64,000 nucleotides of DNA from Volvariella volvacea V23 (GCA_000349905.1 KB722741.1:1245268-1309267), one strand, 5' to 3'. Counted from the stretch's first letter, positions 46,231-57,801 are shown. Numbers and translations are program-made. The notes: generated by a model not told the origin, from the sequence alone.

Positions 46231-46651
46231 CGATGTGGAGACCGAAGTCCTTTTTTCTGGCGAGAACTAAGGTATCAGACGAAGGATGCCTTAAATTGAC
46301 CCTTGAGTGACTCTTGAGTGACTTTGAGTATAACTACCCTAGTTATAATTGATTTCTGGTTCTTTTGTGTCTTTTTATATGAAGCGAATTTGGTGTACAG
46401 TATAAAAGCTGTGATACACACAACCTTCAAAAAAAATTGCATTTGCATTACCATACCTGCCAAGCTGAGACGTTTGGTGCATCGTTTATAACAATATGAT
46501 GTCCACACATTTCCAATTCATTCATTCTGATTCACCTAGCCTTATATACAAGTGCATATCCCCCAAAGTCATAGTAGTACACAGATTTTACAGAATTGCG
46601 ATATACCCGGCAACATTCCAATTTGTGAATGAATTCGTTTCAACCAGGCAA
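46231..46651. other. convergent intergenic region
   Basis: Separates the F-box relic from the 3' end of the next gene. No gene seen. Confidence 0.45.
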
Positions 46652-47808
46652 TCAAGCAGTAGCGTTCTCAAGCTTAACTCTGGGAGCACGCTCCTTCCCA
46701 AACACGAACTTGAATGTCCTGCCACCATTGTTGGTGTACAGGCCAAAGAGATATCCTGAGAGGAAGGATACACGGTCTTGCTCCTTCTATCAAGATATAA
46801 CATCGTCAGTACCAGGTCACGGTAGATTAGGATAATTGGGGGGAAAGAGACGAAGGAAAAAGTCCAAAGTCCGGGGGTTCGGAAGGCAATAGCATACTTA
46901 CAATGCAAACATCCATGTACTTGGCGACACGCTGCGCCAGCATAAACTTGGTAATACCATGCTGGCGTTCGTGTTCACACTTCACCGGGAGCCTACCCGA
47001 CGTTCCACCGCAAGGATACTACATTAATTCGCAACACATCAACACCGCTTCTCCTACTGGCAGGGCGAGAGAACAAACTGCTTACCTCGAGAATGATGTA
47101 ATCCTTTGTTGTAGGAATTTCCTCGTGAGCATCCCTCATGTGCGACGGATCGTTGTTGAGAAGGTCGCGGATCTTGACGCCGCGGTCCTCTGCGCGGTCT
47201 TGGACAAACACGAATGCCCATTCAGCTTGCGGGATCTTGTTGATGTGGTTGTGCAAATAAGCCTGCTCCCATGCCCTGAGGTTAAGAGGGGCGTTGACTG
47301 TACCTGCTGCCGGCTTTGTAGAAAAAAAAAAAGGTGAGCAAGGAATGAATGATGGGTAGTCATTTGGATGACACATACCACAGCAGCGGGATTGCGTGCA
47401 TTGCTGGCACAGTGTTGAGCGCACTGAAAATACCCATCAGACACATTTCACTTCAAGGAACTAGTATACACACCGCTGGACAGGCCGTAGCAGGAAGTGT
47501 GGGAGGCTGATATTAAATTAAATTGAGTTGACGATCAAGTATGAGCTAAACCATAGATCACGAACCACAGTGAGGGGTGGGGCAGATGCCCATCTCCCAA
47601 ATACCTCAGTCCCAGGTGGGTAGGCGCTCACAGGGGGAGTGAGCTCATGATAAAACATCCAAACCCACTTGTTGAACTCTCTTTCTTGCTCTTCTGGGGT
47701 CCTCAGCATAGCGCTGTACTGAATAAGAAAATACCATTAGCCAGAGCGTTGAGTGATCTGATGTGTACATACGTCTGCCTCTTCTTGCTTGACAATAGCG
47801 TTGGACAT
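46652..47808 (-). CDS. uncharacterised basidiomycete protein, copy 1
   Basis: The ATG at 47808 gives MSNAIVKQEEAD, then, after an intron, YSAMLRTPEEQEREFNKWVW, MFYHELTPPVSAYPPGTEVF and GRWASAPPLTV. Later exons carry RAWEQAYLHNHINKIPQAEW and AFVFVQDRAEDRGVKIRDLL, the pair ITKFMLAQRVAKYMDV, and YLFGLYTNNGGRTFKFVFG with the stop at 46652-46654. No catalytic motif, signal peptide or membrane helix is visible. The gene at 59,694-60,818 is a clear paralog with the same exon order and the shared landmarks NAIV, QAEWA-VFVQ-R-ED, FMLA--VAK and LYT-NGG-TFKF-F. The product is about 235 residues, probably cytosolic. Function unknown. It shares a convergent neighbour relationship with the large F-box family. 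Confidence 0.7.
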
Positions 47809-49554
47809 CTTTCTTCAGCAAGCTTCCTGAGTAGTTGGGACGTGTCTGCAAGGAGATAGGCAGGCAAGTCCTCTGCCTTAAATACCATCCTGGTGTGGGT
47901 GCTTTGGTGTCCCGTCTCCGAGTGGCATGAATACTGTTCAAGTCGAAACTAACATTGCCACTAGGAGAGACAGCTTGGGTGGCACAGTCAAGCTGCTCCA
48001 GAAAGTCATAGGTACAATGGCACAATGCATGCCACTACTTTGAAATATGTTCTCAAGGATTGCGGTGGCGCCGGGAGGTGTGTGGGGTACGTCGGTGGCC
48101 CGTACAGTCCTGGTATCCAAGCAAGCGCAACAACAGTCTGGTCGTTAAGACCAATCAGGAATACTCCAACACCAAGGCACTGGCACTGATCGTGTTCTAT
48201 CGTGTTCTAAGCTGTGATGCGCCTGCTGCCTTTTGTGGAACCGGGCCACAGCCACGGACTCGTCGAGAATGCATTTTTGGAAATAAAAAGCGTTGTGGCA
48301 GGCCACTCACTTAAATAGGCAAAGACCCAACGGATTCAGATCGGTTTTGGACGCTGCTTTGCGCGGCTCATCTTCTGGATTAAAGTGCTCGGTGCTATTG
48401 TGCATGCTACGATTGGACGATTGTAACACCAGCCCAAATTATTTCAAAGCGTCATTGAACATGGAGTTACTATATGCATAAATCATCCTAGTTGGCTTGC
48501 ACTCCGAGTCGAGTAGAAGAAATCATTGATCGTGATCACTTATCGATACCTGATATGAAGCCCGCGATAATGGTTGATTCAGATTGTATATTCGTCTTGA
48601 TTACCGCTTCTCCGCTTGCGTCCCGTGAATGTGCGCATACAACGAGTGAGATGAGCGAACAGCTGGAGATGAACTAACGCCAGATTCTCACCAGCTTGTA
48701 GAAGGTAGGAATGCACTGAAGACATGTAGTCTTGTGCTTGGTCGTTCACCTGTCCTGCGTGTCGGCATCTACCCTCCACTCGCTTGGTTGAGTGGGGAGC
48801 CCTGATCCGGTACAACGACAATGGGAATAAGCAACATGAATCTCCTTCACGAATTGCTGCAAACCGTGACCAACCTCTCTCTCAAATAGTGTTTGCAATG
48901 AGCACGATCACCCGCACTACTTTGGATCCAACGCTGCTTCATTAGGTGGCTCCAGCGTATACCAAGTAAACATAAAATTCTGTATTTGGCATCCGGGAGG
49001 TTATTTGACGTTGTGGATGTCGGTTGCAAAAATCGGCTACAGGCTGAATGGTCTATCAAAAATCGCATATTCGACGCAATGCTAGCATTACCATAAATGC
49101 GCTCAACCCTCAGCCTGAGGTAGGTCCCTAGCCATACATATATGAACCAGGCTGGGTTTCTGTGACTTCATTTGCCTATTGGAGGCAGGAGATTAACATT
49201 AATAGGCGTCAGAGGTATGATTGGAGCGTTTGAGCTCTTCAAGTTCAGGCTGGCGCGACTTCTAGTATCTGGATGAGGACGAGATAGTTGGTCGAATTTG
49301 ACCTGATGTTGCTCAACAATCGCGGGTGCGATTGAAGCGCTCACAGTACTGGTGTCACGACGGTACGATACATATGGGATTCTATCGATTTTTGACATGC
49401 AGTACCCAACACTAGACTACAACGCAGGACCACCGTCGACGCCTAGACCTGGTTACTCACCACTTCCAGCTGAGCTTCACATCGCGGTGGATCGAACTAA
49501 CCAGCCAGAAGGGCAGCTCGAGCGTTTCCAGAGCTTGCCACACCAACCATCTGG
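47809..49554. other. long stretch without a confident gene
   Basis: No exon set with conserved sequence could be assembled. Minus- and plus-strand short frames (for example 49352-49558) have no recognisable domain. The last one ends inside the hairpin described next. Confidence 0.4.
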
Positions 49555-49611
49555 CTAGGTATTCACACTTCAGGTTTTGACCGTGACGAAACCTAAAGTG
49601 TGAATACCTAG
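49555..49611. repeat. 57-bp near-perfect inverted repeat (hairpin)
   Basis: Left arm CTAGGTATTCACACTT plus C plus AGGTTT, right arm its reverse complement (AAACCT, A, AAGTGTGAATACCTAG) with one mismatch in 23 pairs and an 11-nt loop. It is longer than a typical terminator or chance palindrome and lies about 290 bp before the tRNA. It could be a small MITE remnant or a hairpin RNA locus. Confidence 0.8.
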
Positions 49612-49904
49612 CAGAGCTTGTGGAGGCTTCACCTTGAACTACGGTAAGACTGATACTCAACTACGCTGGTAAGCCGGGTGGGTGTCGATGGTTGAGATTA
49701 TCGATGCAGGGGAGCAAATTTAACTAGCCCTGGCAATTTACGGACACACGTGATCCTCGATCACCATTGCAGATAAGGGATAGTTTGCACCGAGCGTAGG
49801 GAGCAAAAGAAATAGGCCGAGGAGGGCAAAAAATCAAGATGGCGTCAAAAGTGTTGTTGAATTAGAAACCGGACTGAAGGAATTACGTAGCCCACATCAT
49901 CAGC

Positions 49905-49978
49905 GGTTCGATGGCGTAGTTGGTTATCGCATCTGTCTAACACACAGAAGGTCCCCAGTTCGAGCCTGGGTCGAATCA
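49905..49978 (+). tRNA. tRNA-Val (anticodon AAC)
   Basis: A 74-nt uninterrupted tRNA. The acceptor arm GGTTCGA pairs with TCGAATC plus discriminator A. The anticodon stem TCTGT/ACAGA closes the loop CTAACAC with anticodon AAC (decodes GUU and, after deamination, GUC), and the T arm CCCAG-TTCGAGC-CTGGG has the canonical TTCGAGC. Internal A and B boxes for RNA polymerase III are intact. Confidence 0.95.
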
Positions 49979-51126
49979 TATTTTGTCACATTCTTGTTCA
50001 CCCACTCCACACAATTATAATTACCCCCCCACTTTCAGGCTTTGAATCGCACCGCAATACACCACCAACGCACACGCACAGCGAGGGATTTTCTTCAAAC
50101 GAGAGCCAAATGATCATTTTGTAACCTGTTCTACAACAAGCCTGTAACCTACGACTAACGACGACAAAACGACACACTTGGCCAGGTGAGTATGTATGTG
50201 AGCATGTATGTATGTAGGGTGAGTACGCAAGTAGTATGGGGGTGGGTGAGCAGTCAGTATCAGTATCAACTACGTAACAGAACGATACGAGACAGACAGA
50301 CAGACAAAGCGGAGACGAGATGAGAGGAAGGGAGGTATCGCAGGGCGTAAGCAATCAATCATCATGGATCATCACCGAATCATCATCACGATAACAAGAA
50401 AGCAAAGCGAGAAAAAAGCGGAGAGTTAGTCGTAACGCATGAGAGTAGGTGAGGAGGTATCGCAGCGGGTGAGATGAGATGATGGGGTCATAACTTGTTT
50501 TGTATGCCGCATCGAGGCGTAATGGTGATCGAGAGTGATTCATGATGATGGTAAGAGGATGAGTGGGTGAGATAGAGGGGGACATCCAATGACTGGATTT
50601 CGACGCGTCATGACAATAGACGGGAGCGAGCAAGCCTTGAGCAAGCATGAGGGCGAAAGCATCTCGGAAAGCAACAAAAAAAAGTGGAAAAAGCAAAGGG
50701 TGAGAGAGACAGAGATGCCAGCAACGACGAGTACCCGAGTGCCAAATATTATTAGAGCTTGAGCCTATGGGTTTGAGAGCCTGGGAGCTTGAGAGTCTAA
50801 TTGTCCATGGATGGGGAGCCAGAGAGAAGACGAGGCCAGAGGAACCGAGGAACCGAGGATGAAAAAAGCAAACTTTGAGTCCGTTCTAGTCCGTTGCACT
50901 AAACTTGCTGATGATGACGATAAACGACGACGACGATGGTGATACAACAACAATCAGGGAGAGGGACGAAACAGTGGATCGCAGTAAAGGGGGGGGGAGG
51001 GGGGATAGGGCCAATGCCGGGTTGTATATACACAACACAGCGTAACCTTTTATTTTCAGTTTCGTTCGTTGGGTGGATCGCTTGCAGAATGGAGTCGTAG
51101 GAGAGGCTTCTCCTTGCTTGCTTGAC
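49979..51126. other. repeat-rich purine-biased intergenic region
   Basis: Plus strand is purine-rich with simple repeats: a TATG run at about 50,193-50,216, a GACA run at about 50,287-50,303, and a G-run at about 50,988-51,005. It lies downstream of the membrane gene on the minus strand, so the transcript of that gene would be pyrimidine-rich here. No gene seen. Confidence 0.55.
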
Positions 51127-54109
51127 TTAAGGCGATGCAGGACTCCAATCATCATCCAACCCACTTATCCACGGCGCATTCCCCAACTGCAAATACGGAC
51201 TGATCGGACTAATCATCCCCGACGACGACCCCGACCTCGACCTCGACCTTGTCCTCACTCTCCTCGTCGATCCCAATCCCGGACCAGCGCCCGATCCCGA
51301 TCCCGATCCCGAACCGGACCCAGAACCAGAACCAGAACCAAGCTCATCATCTCCCAACGACCCCTCGCTCACCGTCGCCGCTCTATTCCCAGGCTGATAA
51401 ACCGCCGGAAGGGGCGGCAACGGCGGCGGACTCGCGCTCGGCGACCGACTGTGACTCCTGTACCCCATCTGCGACGCCGACATCAGCATGCTCATGCTCG
51501 TGCTCCCCTTTGAGCCCGTACTTCCTCCGTGTCCCGTGCTTCCAAACGCCGACAGGGTCGGCGAGAACCCGCGGCGGGCGTAGCTGCGTCTACCGTCCGA
51601 CGAGATACTGCCAGAGTTGGCGGCGGTAGAGTTTGCAGAGTTTGCCTTGGACGAGGCGGAGCTGTACATGCTTGACCTGTTGCCGGACGAGCCGCCCCGT
51701 CGGGAAGATGGGTTGGAGGAGACGGCTAGATGCGAGCGCGTAGCGGAGTGGAAGGAGCCTTGTTCAGAAGAAGGGAGGCCAGGTACAGGAGGATAGAATT
51801 GCGGCTAGAGCAAAGAGTGAGTACACGCACGGCGGAGGTAAAGCAGGTAAACTTACCGTGCCAAATGTCATTCTCCTCGATCCATCTTCCAACGAATGAC
51901 TAACGACAGAGGCCATCGCTCTCCATCCCTCACCAGGCTGCGGTGGCTCCTCTTCCAACACATCAATCGTGCTGCCCTCAAGAGTGTACGAATGGTCCAT
52001 TGTACTGCCATCCCTCAAAGTCGTGCTCCTAGAAATAGTCGAGCTGTCCCATGTCGTCTTGGTCGTCAACGGGGTCTTAACAGGAGGTGGACCAGATAGT
52101 GTGAAGATTGTAGCCGTTTCCGAGTCTTTAGTTCCATCACGATCTTGCTCAGATAAGAAGGGGTTGGAGTGCGAGCGAGTCGAGCCAAGAGGAGCGATAG
52201 CCGGCGGCGCGGGCATATCAAGGATATCCGCCTCCATAGGCTGAGGACTGTCCATAAGATCGGGCGAACGACGACCAACATTGGGTGCAGAACTCGAAGT
52301 GAACAAGGGCCGGGTGTCGAACGCGGGGGGTGGAGCTCTCGGCTGAGGCGGCGACCACAAGTTTGGCGAGGCACGAGTGGAGGGGGAAACGAGAGCGGGT
52401 GCGGGAGGACTCAAAATCGGCGTTTGGGGAATCGAAGAGGCAGCGTCGTAATAGACGGTTCCACCTGAAGTGCCGCTTTGGCCGCTGACTCCTGATGTGG
52501 GTCGTGGTTGGCTGAGCGCTTGAATGCGACGCGATGCCTGTGAAGTAGCGGCTGACGAAACCACAGAGCCTTTACCGGGGAGAGGGGGGACGACCGGAGC
52601 GGGGGTAACGGTCCTCACTTGTTGTTTTTCTGACATTTGCGGTGGCGGTGGCGGTGGCGAGCTCAATAATCCATGTGCAGCCTCGATATCCGGATCGTTT
52701 GCGCGGAGATTGTACCTCGATGCACCCCTCGATGAGTTTGAGGTTTTGCTGAACCAGCTCATCCTTGCGATTTGGGCAATGCTATCCCTCAACCAGCTTA
52801 CGCGGTAGCTCTGGTCATCACCAGTAGCGACAGGCAAGTACCCAGATTCATTGACCGGAAGAGCCTCTTCATCAATAGGCGAGCCCTTGGTTGGGGTACG
52901 AGCCATATCGGGAACCTTGACACGTCGAGCAAAGTTGATGCGTGATGCTTCCATCGAAAACCTATTGGGATCGCCATCTGCGTGATTCTTTGAGATAACC
53001 GGAGCGGGTGTGAGAGCCATATAAGCAGAAGGCTGAGACGCGCCAGGCGGCAATGCAGTCTCCTCGTCCACGCGCTGCAGTTCTTCCATGCTAAGGATGT
53101 GACCACGACGGAAGTATGGGTCATCAGGGCTAATTGGGCCAACATCCAAAGTGGGCTTCTCGAGGGGTTCGCCGTATCCAGAGTTAGTTCCGGAAGAATT
53201 ACGTCCGCCAGTCCCAACTGAACCTCTCGTGTGCCTTCTCTGTTCTTCGGGGACTTGAAGCTCTGAGAAATCGAAGTGGTGAGGCTCTGGCATTCGAATA
53301 GATGGTCGTGTGACGAGAGGTTGTGTTCCGCTGTGACCAGCCTCACCCGGGCGTTGCAGGAATGTGTCTCCTTCTCCACCGTTGCGGCGAGGCGAACCTT
53401 CGCCTGCAGAACGGGGGTCATCATCGCGAACAATGTGGTAGCCATCATTAAGGGGTGTAACGGCCTCAAAGTTAGCTGGCAGGGTGCGGCCACGGTGGCG
53501 GTGGTTTTTCCACCAGAGCCAGAGGCATAGCAGGACGACGAGAAGGAAAATGAACGCGAGAATGCCGGCGATAATGATTCCAATCAGTTGTCCACGACCA
53601 AGAGTTCTGCCCACATTGCCACCATTGCCATCGGACGTGGTAGCGGGCGATTCGGTTGGGACGGTCGCGGTTGGGGGCAGTGAAGTAGGTTCAGATATCG
53701 AGGTAGGGGGTAGCACTGAGGTCAATGTAGAGGAAAGACTTGTGGTTGTGGTGGTAGATGAAGTTGTAGATATAGATGTAGATGTTGGTGGTGTTGTAAC
53801 GGTAGGTGTCGCAGTGGTGGGTGGCGCAGACGTAGTAGGAGCTGTAGTAGGTGGCGGCACCGGGGTTGTATCCGTATCGGTCGGTGGGAACAGTCCACCA
53901 TATGTCCAGTCAGGACCCAATGGGATCTAAGACAGGCATGAGTACCTGGTGACGTGGGAGGATTGGGCGAGACTCACCGGGGGTCCGTAGTACGTCAAGG
54001 GCAGGTACGCCACGGACGTGAAGGTGGTGAATGGTACACCGAACGGGTCATTTACAATGGTTACAACGGGCGTGAGCCAAGGTGGATATTCCTGAGTAGG
54101 CGCGGCCAT
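51127..54109 (-). CDS. mucin-like single-pass membrane protein
   Basis: The ATG at 54109 gives MAAPTQEYPPWLTPVVTIVN; after an intron comes PDWTYGGLFPPTDTDTT and a run of ~90 residues rich in Thr, Ser and Pro (TTAPTTSAPPTTATPTVTTP) that would be densely O-glycosylated. Next come a membrane helix (GIIIAGILAFIFLLVVLLCL), a basic stop (KNHRHRGR) and a very long cytosolic tail (~800 residues) rich in Ser and Pro. The tail ends with the Gly-Ser array GSGSGSGSGSG before the TGA at 51127. Near the centre the tail holds proline runs (PPPPPPQ), candidate SH3 ligands. It resembles fungal cell-surface sensors (Wsc/Mid-like architecture), without their cysteine-rich head. No signal peptide is seen. Function unknown. 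Confidence 0.7.
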
Positions 54110-55094
54110 CGATACAGAAGAGAGTTGAGCAAGAAAATGGTGAGAAAAGAATGTTGAAGGGTGATGTGAATCTGTTTCGCGTTAAATCAGAATGGAGTGA
54201 GCCTCGCTCCAACGACGACGAGATCGACCCACAGAAGAACGCAGATCTGCTTGCGCTGATCGCAGACGAGAAAGTAAAATAAACGACGCGGGGAAATGGG
54301 AGAGGGAGTCGGGAAGGGGTGAAGGGAGGAGGTGGTGGAGGAGAGGACCTGACGCGCCGGGTTCAGTTCAACCAGGATCACGTGCGGCTAGGCACATCAC
54401 CTGCGTTGTGCAGCGCTCCAACGTAACATTTGCGTGCTCAGCGTCCAGCCATGCCTTGCGGCCAAATATGCATGCTTCTGCCTCTGAACAGGCGGGAGGA
54501 ACGTGCATTTGCGTCTGTCGTTGGATCAAAACGCGTTCGAGCACCACGAGCCCCCTTTTCGGCTCTGGGCGCGAGAAGCCAGGTCCAACCCTGGCTGAGC
54601 GAAGATGTGACTTGAGCGACTTGCAGCGCGACGTAAAACTCATTCTTCGACATAGGCACGACTTCAAGGGCCCATCACAACGATAGAAGTGCGGCCAGTT
54701 GAACGGTATGTCCGAGTTTTAGAAAAAGGCTCCACACAGCACCGATGGCCGCCTCACAACAGCACGCGTCCGAGTCCAAGCTACAAGGCCATTCAGGGCC
54801 CCACTACAAAGCGCAGCCTCGGAGCCTGGAGACGTTCGACTCCCGTTAACGCTGGCAACCACCGCACAAGGTCAATCCGGGCCACGTGGATTTACCATAT
54901 TCCAGAAACGGAAAGACGTTGATCCCTTTCCCACCTGCTCCTCACCTGCTTATTGTCTTTCCACCCGACCCACAAAGTGCATGACGTTGGAATTTTCCTC
55001 CGTCCCAAGCACTCAAATCGGCTGAAATGCAACCTTTTCCCTTCGTGGCCTTGCCTTTGTTCCTCGATTGGGACGTCGAAATGTGAGCTGGACA
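54110..55094. other. divergent promoter region
   Basis: Between the 5' end of the mucin-like gene and the pheromone-precursor gene. No other gene is recognised; minus-strand frames at 54,892-55,322 are shadows. A pheromone-response-like site is given separately. Confidence 0.45.
55052..55060 (-). promoter_or_regulatory. candidate pheromone response element (HMG-box site)
   Basis: The minus strand reads ACAAAGGCA, one base from the ACAAAGGGA element bound by HMG-box regulators such as Prf1 in Ustilago. It lies about 216 bp upstream of the pheromone-like start codon. Single-site match, so tentative. Confidence 0.3.
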
Positions 55095-55100
55095 TATAAA
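55095..55100 (+). promoter_or_regulatory. TATA box of the pheromone-precursor gene
   Basis: TATAAA sits 176 bp before the ATG at 55276, giving a leader of roughly 140 nt if transcription starts 30-40 bp downstream. A start there would exclude the upstream ATG at 55115. Confidence 0.5.
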
Positions 55101-55275
55101 CCACAGCAGACGCGATGGGTGTTCTTCAGCATCCAAGCCAGTTTCTGGGTCGTCAGCCTCTAGAGCCCTCTCCTGTCTTTTACGTCCTCCAAGCAACACG
55201 CCCACTCCACGCTTTGCGCGTCTCGAAACCGTTACAACACCCATTACTTCACCCTCGTTCAAGTTCACCAGCACC

Positions 55276-55425
55276 ATGGACTCTGAATCCCTCACACTCT
55301 TCCTTGATGATGTCACGTCCATTCAATCGCTTGACACATCGAGTGTTCCAGTGAACAAGGAGTCAGACGACTCTGGTAGAGCCGGCTGCATGTCCTCAAC
55401 CTATGGCGGTTGTGTTATATGCTGA
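55276..55425 (+). CDS. lipopeptide mating-pheromone precursor (CaaX, 49 aa)
   Basis: A 49-codon intronless frame with a strong start context (CACCATGG). It starts MDSESLTLFLDDVTSIQSLD, which resembles the acidic, Ser/Thr-rich, MD-initial leaders of Agaricomycete pheromone precursors, and ends SSTYGGCVIC-stop. The last four residues are a CaaX box (Cys, Val, Ile, Cys) for farnesylation, cleavage of the last three residues and carboxymethylation. Precursor length (40-60 residues is usual), start, CaaX and absence of a signal peptide all fit. An internal cleavage site like the ER or EH motif is not obvious; the acidic NKESDDSGR stretch may serve. The export would go through a Ste6-type transporter and the receptor would be Ste3-like, neither present here. 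It may be a mating-locus or a non-mating pheromone-like gene. It lies between a mucin-like membrane gene and a large F-box gene. Confidence 0.8.
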   Translation: MDSESLTLFLDDVTSIQSLDTSSVPVNKESDDSGRAGCMSSTYGGCVIC

Positions 55426-56055
55426 CCCTGCGCTTTGGTCTTGTGCGTATATGTCCTCTTCCTATGTGACTTGAATATTGACATATCGACAATTAGATTC
55501 CGCGCCACACCGATATCCAAGCTTCTCCATAGACTGGAGATTGCCTCTATCACTATCACATACCCCATCCCGGTGTTCACCCCCCTCAACTTGCACCATA
55601 TTCGTTTCCCCGGTACTCGGGAATTGCAGTACGATTACGTTAATGTATTGCCCCGGAATTGTCCATTCTTGTAGATTATTGTATGCAAATGCCTTGTAGC
55701 GATTTAATGGGATCTGTGGATACTCTGATACTGTTGAACACGCAGTGTGGGCGACGAGCCCTCTAACCTCAATGTGGGCAATGGACCTGGCTCTCGGTAT
55801 CGAGTTCGGTGATTTCCCATTCCGTCTACGTCGTCGCCCTGGTCGACGAGGTACTGACAGACGATCAGTGTTAGTGATACAGTATAGTCCAGTACCAATG
55901 GCAGCTGCCTTAACTTATTCTCGATCCTTAAGGTGACCATCTCAACTAGAGATGGCCGTCCCGGCCCGGGACATTCGTAAAGGTAATGTTTGGAGTCATA
56001 ATCAGCTCTGACCTCAACCACACCCTCGATAGTGCTATACACCATACCGCAAAAA
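55426..56055. other. intergenic region downstream of the pheromone gene
   Basis: 3' flank of the pheromone-like gene and promoter of the F-box gene. Short open frames have no recognisable product. Confidence 0.5.
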
Positions 56056-57801
56056 ATGCAACCTGAACAGCGCATGGTACCCAGAGATGCCGAAGGATAC
56101 CCCCCTTCAGACCTCACTCCCACCCCAGATTCGCTCTCCGCTATCGAGCGCTGTCCCAACGAGATCCTGGTTTGTATCAAGGAAGAGCTCTACGAATCGA
56201 CATATAATGCTAGACGGGCTATACTCCGCTTGCGTCTCACTTGTCGTCGTCTCAACTCCGTCTTCACCCCATTCACGGTCAACACTATCTCCTACTCATT
56301 GGAAATCCTAGAATCAGATGGACCCCCAGCCAAACTAATATTGTCTGACTTGAAATCCTGGTTTGATCTACCACCTTTTTGCGAACCTATTCCAGAAGCA
56401 TTCGCCCCATACATATCGGATATCAGTATTGATCTCTTCCCCAAGTGCAGTCGTGTATCCCCAGAGGAAGTCAAGAACGAGTTGTCACCTCTCTGGACAG
56501 AGCTTTCCAGATTTACATCGTTACGCACTCTGCGTGTCTCCTGGAAAACAAACTATCTAAGTGATGATATAGCGGTACCTCTATATGATAACATTTCCGG
56601 GCATCTCTTAACAGTAGTCCATCACGCTACCGGTGGCCAACTACGCTCAGTTGATTGGTCGTATCCCCACTTTCACTGGGTTCATTCCACAAAGCCTATT
56701 TCCCAACTTCTCTCGTCATTTTCAGGTATCCAGGAGCTCTCACTTGCTGTGCGTAGTAGTTCCAAAACGGGTGTGGATGCGCAAGTGGTATTTCCCTCCG
56801 AATTGGGAAGCTTCCTGCTTCTCAACCCACAACTCCGATCTTTATCACTAAAGTGTGATTCCCTGCACGCCATATGCAAGACCGAGGAACTATTCCCCCC
56901 AGGGGTAGATAAGCTCGCTCTTGAGACCCTCATAATCAATGGAATTCCTCCCAACACCTCACTACAGGTAGACGATCTGTCCCGCCCGTCGCCTCATTCG
57001 CTTTCCCGAACGCTTCCTAGCATGCCTAATCTTAAGCAATTATTCATCACTATCCCAAAGAATCTATATTTAGTGGGTCCAGATTCACCAAATCTTGATC
57101 TACTGTGGAATAAACTCAAAGAATCCGGTGCCCGTCTGGGACGCCTATCTCTCTTCTGCGGGATCTCCGACGCGTTGATGGACTACCTATCCTCGTATCG
57201 TGGCCTGGATTCGGTCGATTTCAATCTATTCACACACTCTCTCACCCTTACATCTTCAAGTTTCGTGGATACCGTGCTTCCCTTACATGCACCCTCAATT
57301 TCATCGCTTTCTATAACAACTGAGGATCTTCAACCGAGCGCTGGTTGGGAGGCCATGCAATTTGACGCATTAAAGTGGCCCAGTCCATCAATGTTCGCCA
57401 ACCTCACAAGGCTCTCTTGTGTCACCCCGCCACCATGGAGACTCGAGTCTCAACACTGCCAGACCATCCTGGACTACGCCACGCAGATACCCAACCTGGA
57501 AGAGTTGGAGGTTTTCTGGTCCCGTCCTCTTTCGACTCCACAGAGAGGATTCCACGATCGCGTCTGCCATATGGCGGAGAACGTGCTCATCAGGAGGTGC
57601 AAGTTGGCAAATCTTTATATTGTAGCGTCTTTTGTCGTGGGATATAGTACTAGAGAGAGGGCGTCGTGGGAGCTGGAGTTCCCTCGGCCGGTCGCGGGAA
57701 GTTCCAGTGGAGACGAGGAAGGAGAAGAGGAACGGGTGAAATTGAGCAAGTTTGCCTATGACTATCCTGAATCGGACTCTAGTTTCCTTGATTGCTTCTA
57801 G
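56056..57801 (+). CDS. F-box/LRR-like protein, large family, intact copy
   Basis: The first ATG is at 56056 (MQPEQRMVPRDAEGYPPSDL); the upstream in-frame GTG is not used. The N-terminal F-box is LSAIERCPNEILVCIKEELY, then RLRLTCRRLNSVFTPFTV. The remaining ~470 residues hold LRR-like helices and strands (ELSRFTSLRTLRVSWKTNYL, QLLSSFSGIQELSLAVRSSS, LNPQLRSLSLKCDSLHAICK, MPNLKQLFITIPKNLY). Near the C-terminus come ISDALMDYLSSYRGLDSVDF and GWEAMQFDALKWPSPSMFAN, then a tail of acidic residues (GDEEGEEE). It is a single exon of 581 residues. Copies and relics of this gene lie at 45,690, 58,440, 61,067 and 62,912. It would select targets for an SCF ubiquitin ligase; the target is unknown. Confidence 0.8.
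   Translation: MQPEQRMVPRDAEGYPPSDLTPTPDSLSAIERCPNEILVCIKEELYESTYNARRAILRLRLTCRRLNSVFTPFTVNTISYSLEILESDGPPAKLILSDLKSWFDLPPFCEPIPEAFAPYISDISIDLFPKCSRVSPEEVKNELSPLWTELSRFTSLRTLRVSWKTNYLSDDIAVPLYDNISGHLLTVVHHATGGQLRSVDWSYPHFHWVHSTKPISQLLSSFSGIQELSLAVRSSSKTGVDAQVVFPSELGSFLLLNPQLRSLSLKCDSLHAICKTEELFPPGVDKLALETLIINGIPPNTSLQVDDLSRPSPHSLSRTLPSMPNLKQLFITIPKNLYLVGPDSPNLDLLWNKLKESGARLGRLSLFCGISDALMDYLSSYRGLDSVDFNLFTHSLTLTSSSFVDTVLPLHAPSISSLSITTEDLQPSAGWEAMQFDALKWPSPSMFANLTRLSCVTPPPWRLESQHCQTILDYATQIPNLEELEVFWSRPLSTPQRGFHDRVCHMAENVLIRRCKLANLYIVASFVVGYSTRERASWELEFPRPVAGSSSGDEEGEEERVKLSKFAYDYPESDSSFLDCF

Noticed and set aside
50193..50303. Simple repeats that could look like CRISPR or satellite
   Set aside because: Short TATG and GACA microsatellites without spacers.
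55115..55354. Upstream frame of 79 codons overlapping the pheromone-like gene
   Set aside because: The TATA box at 55095 would place transcription start after this ATG, and the product has no resemblance to known families.
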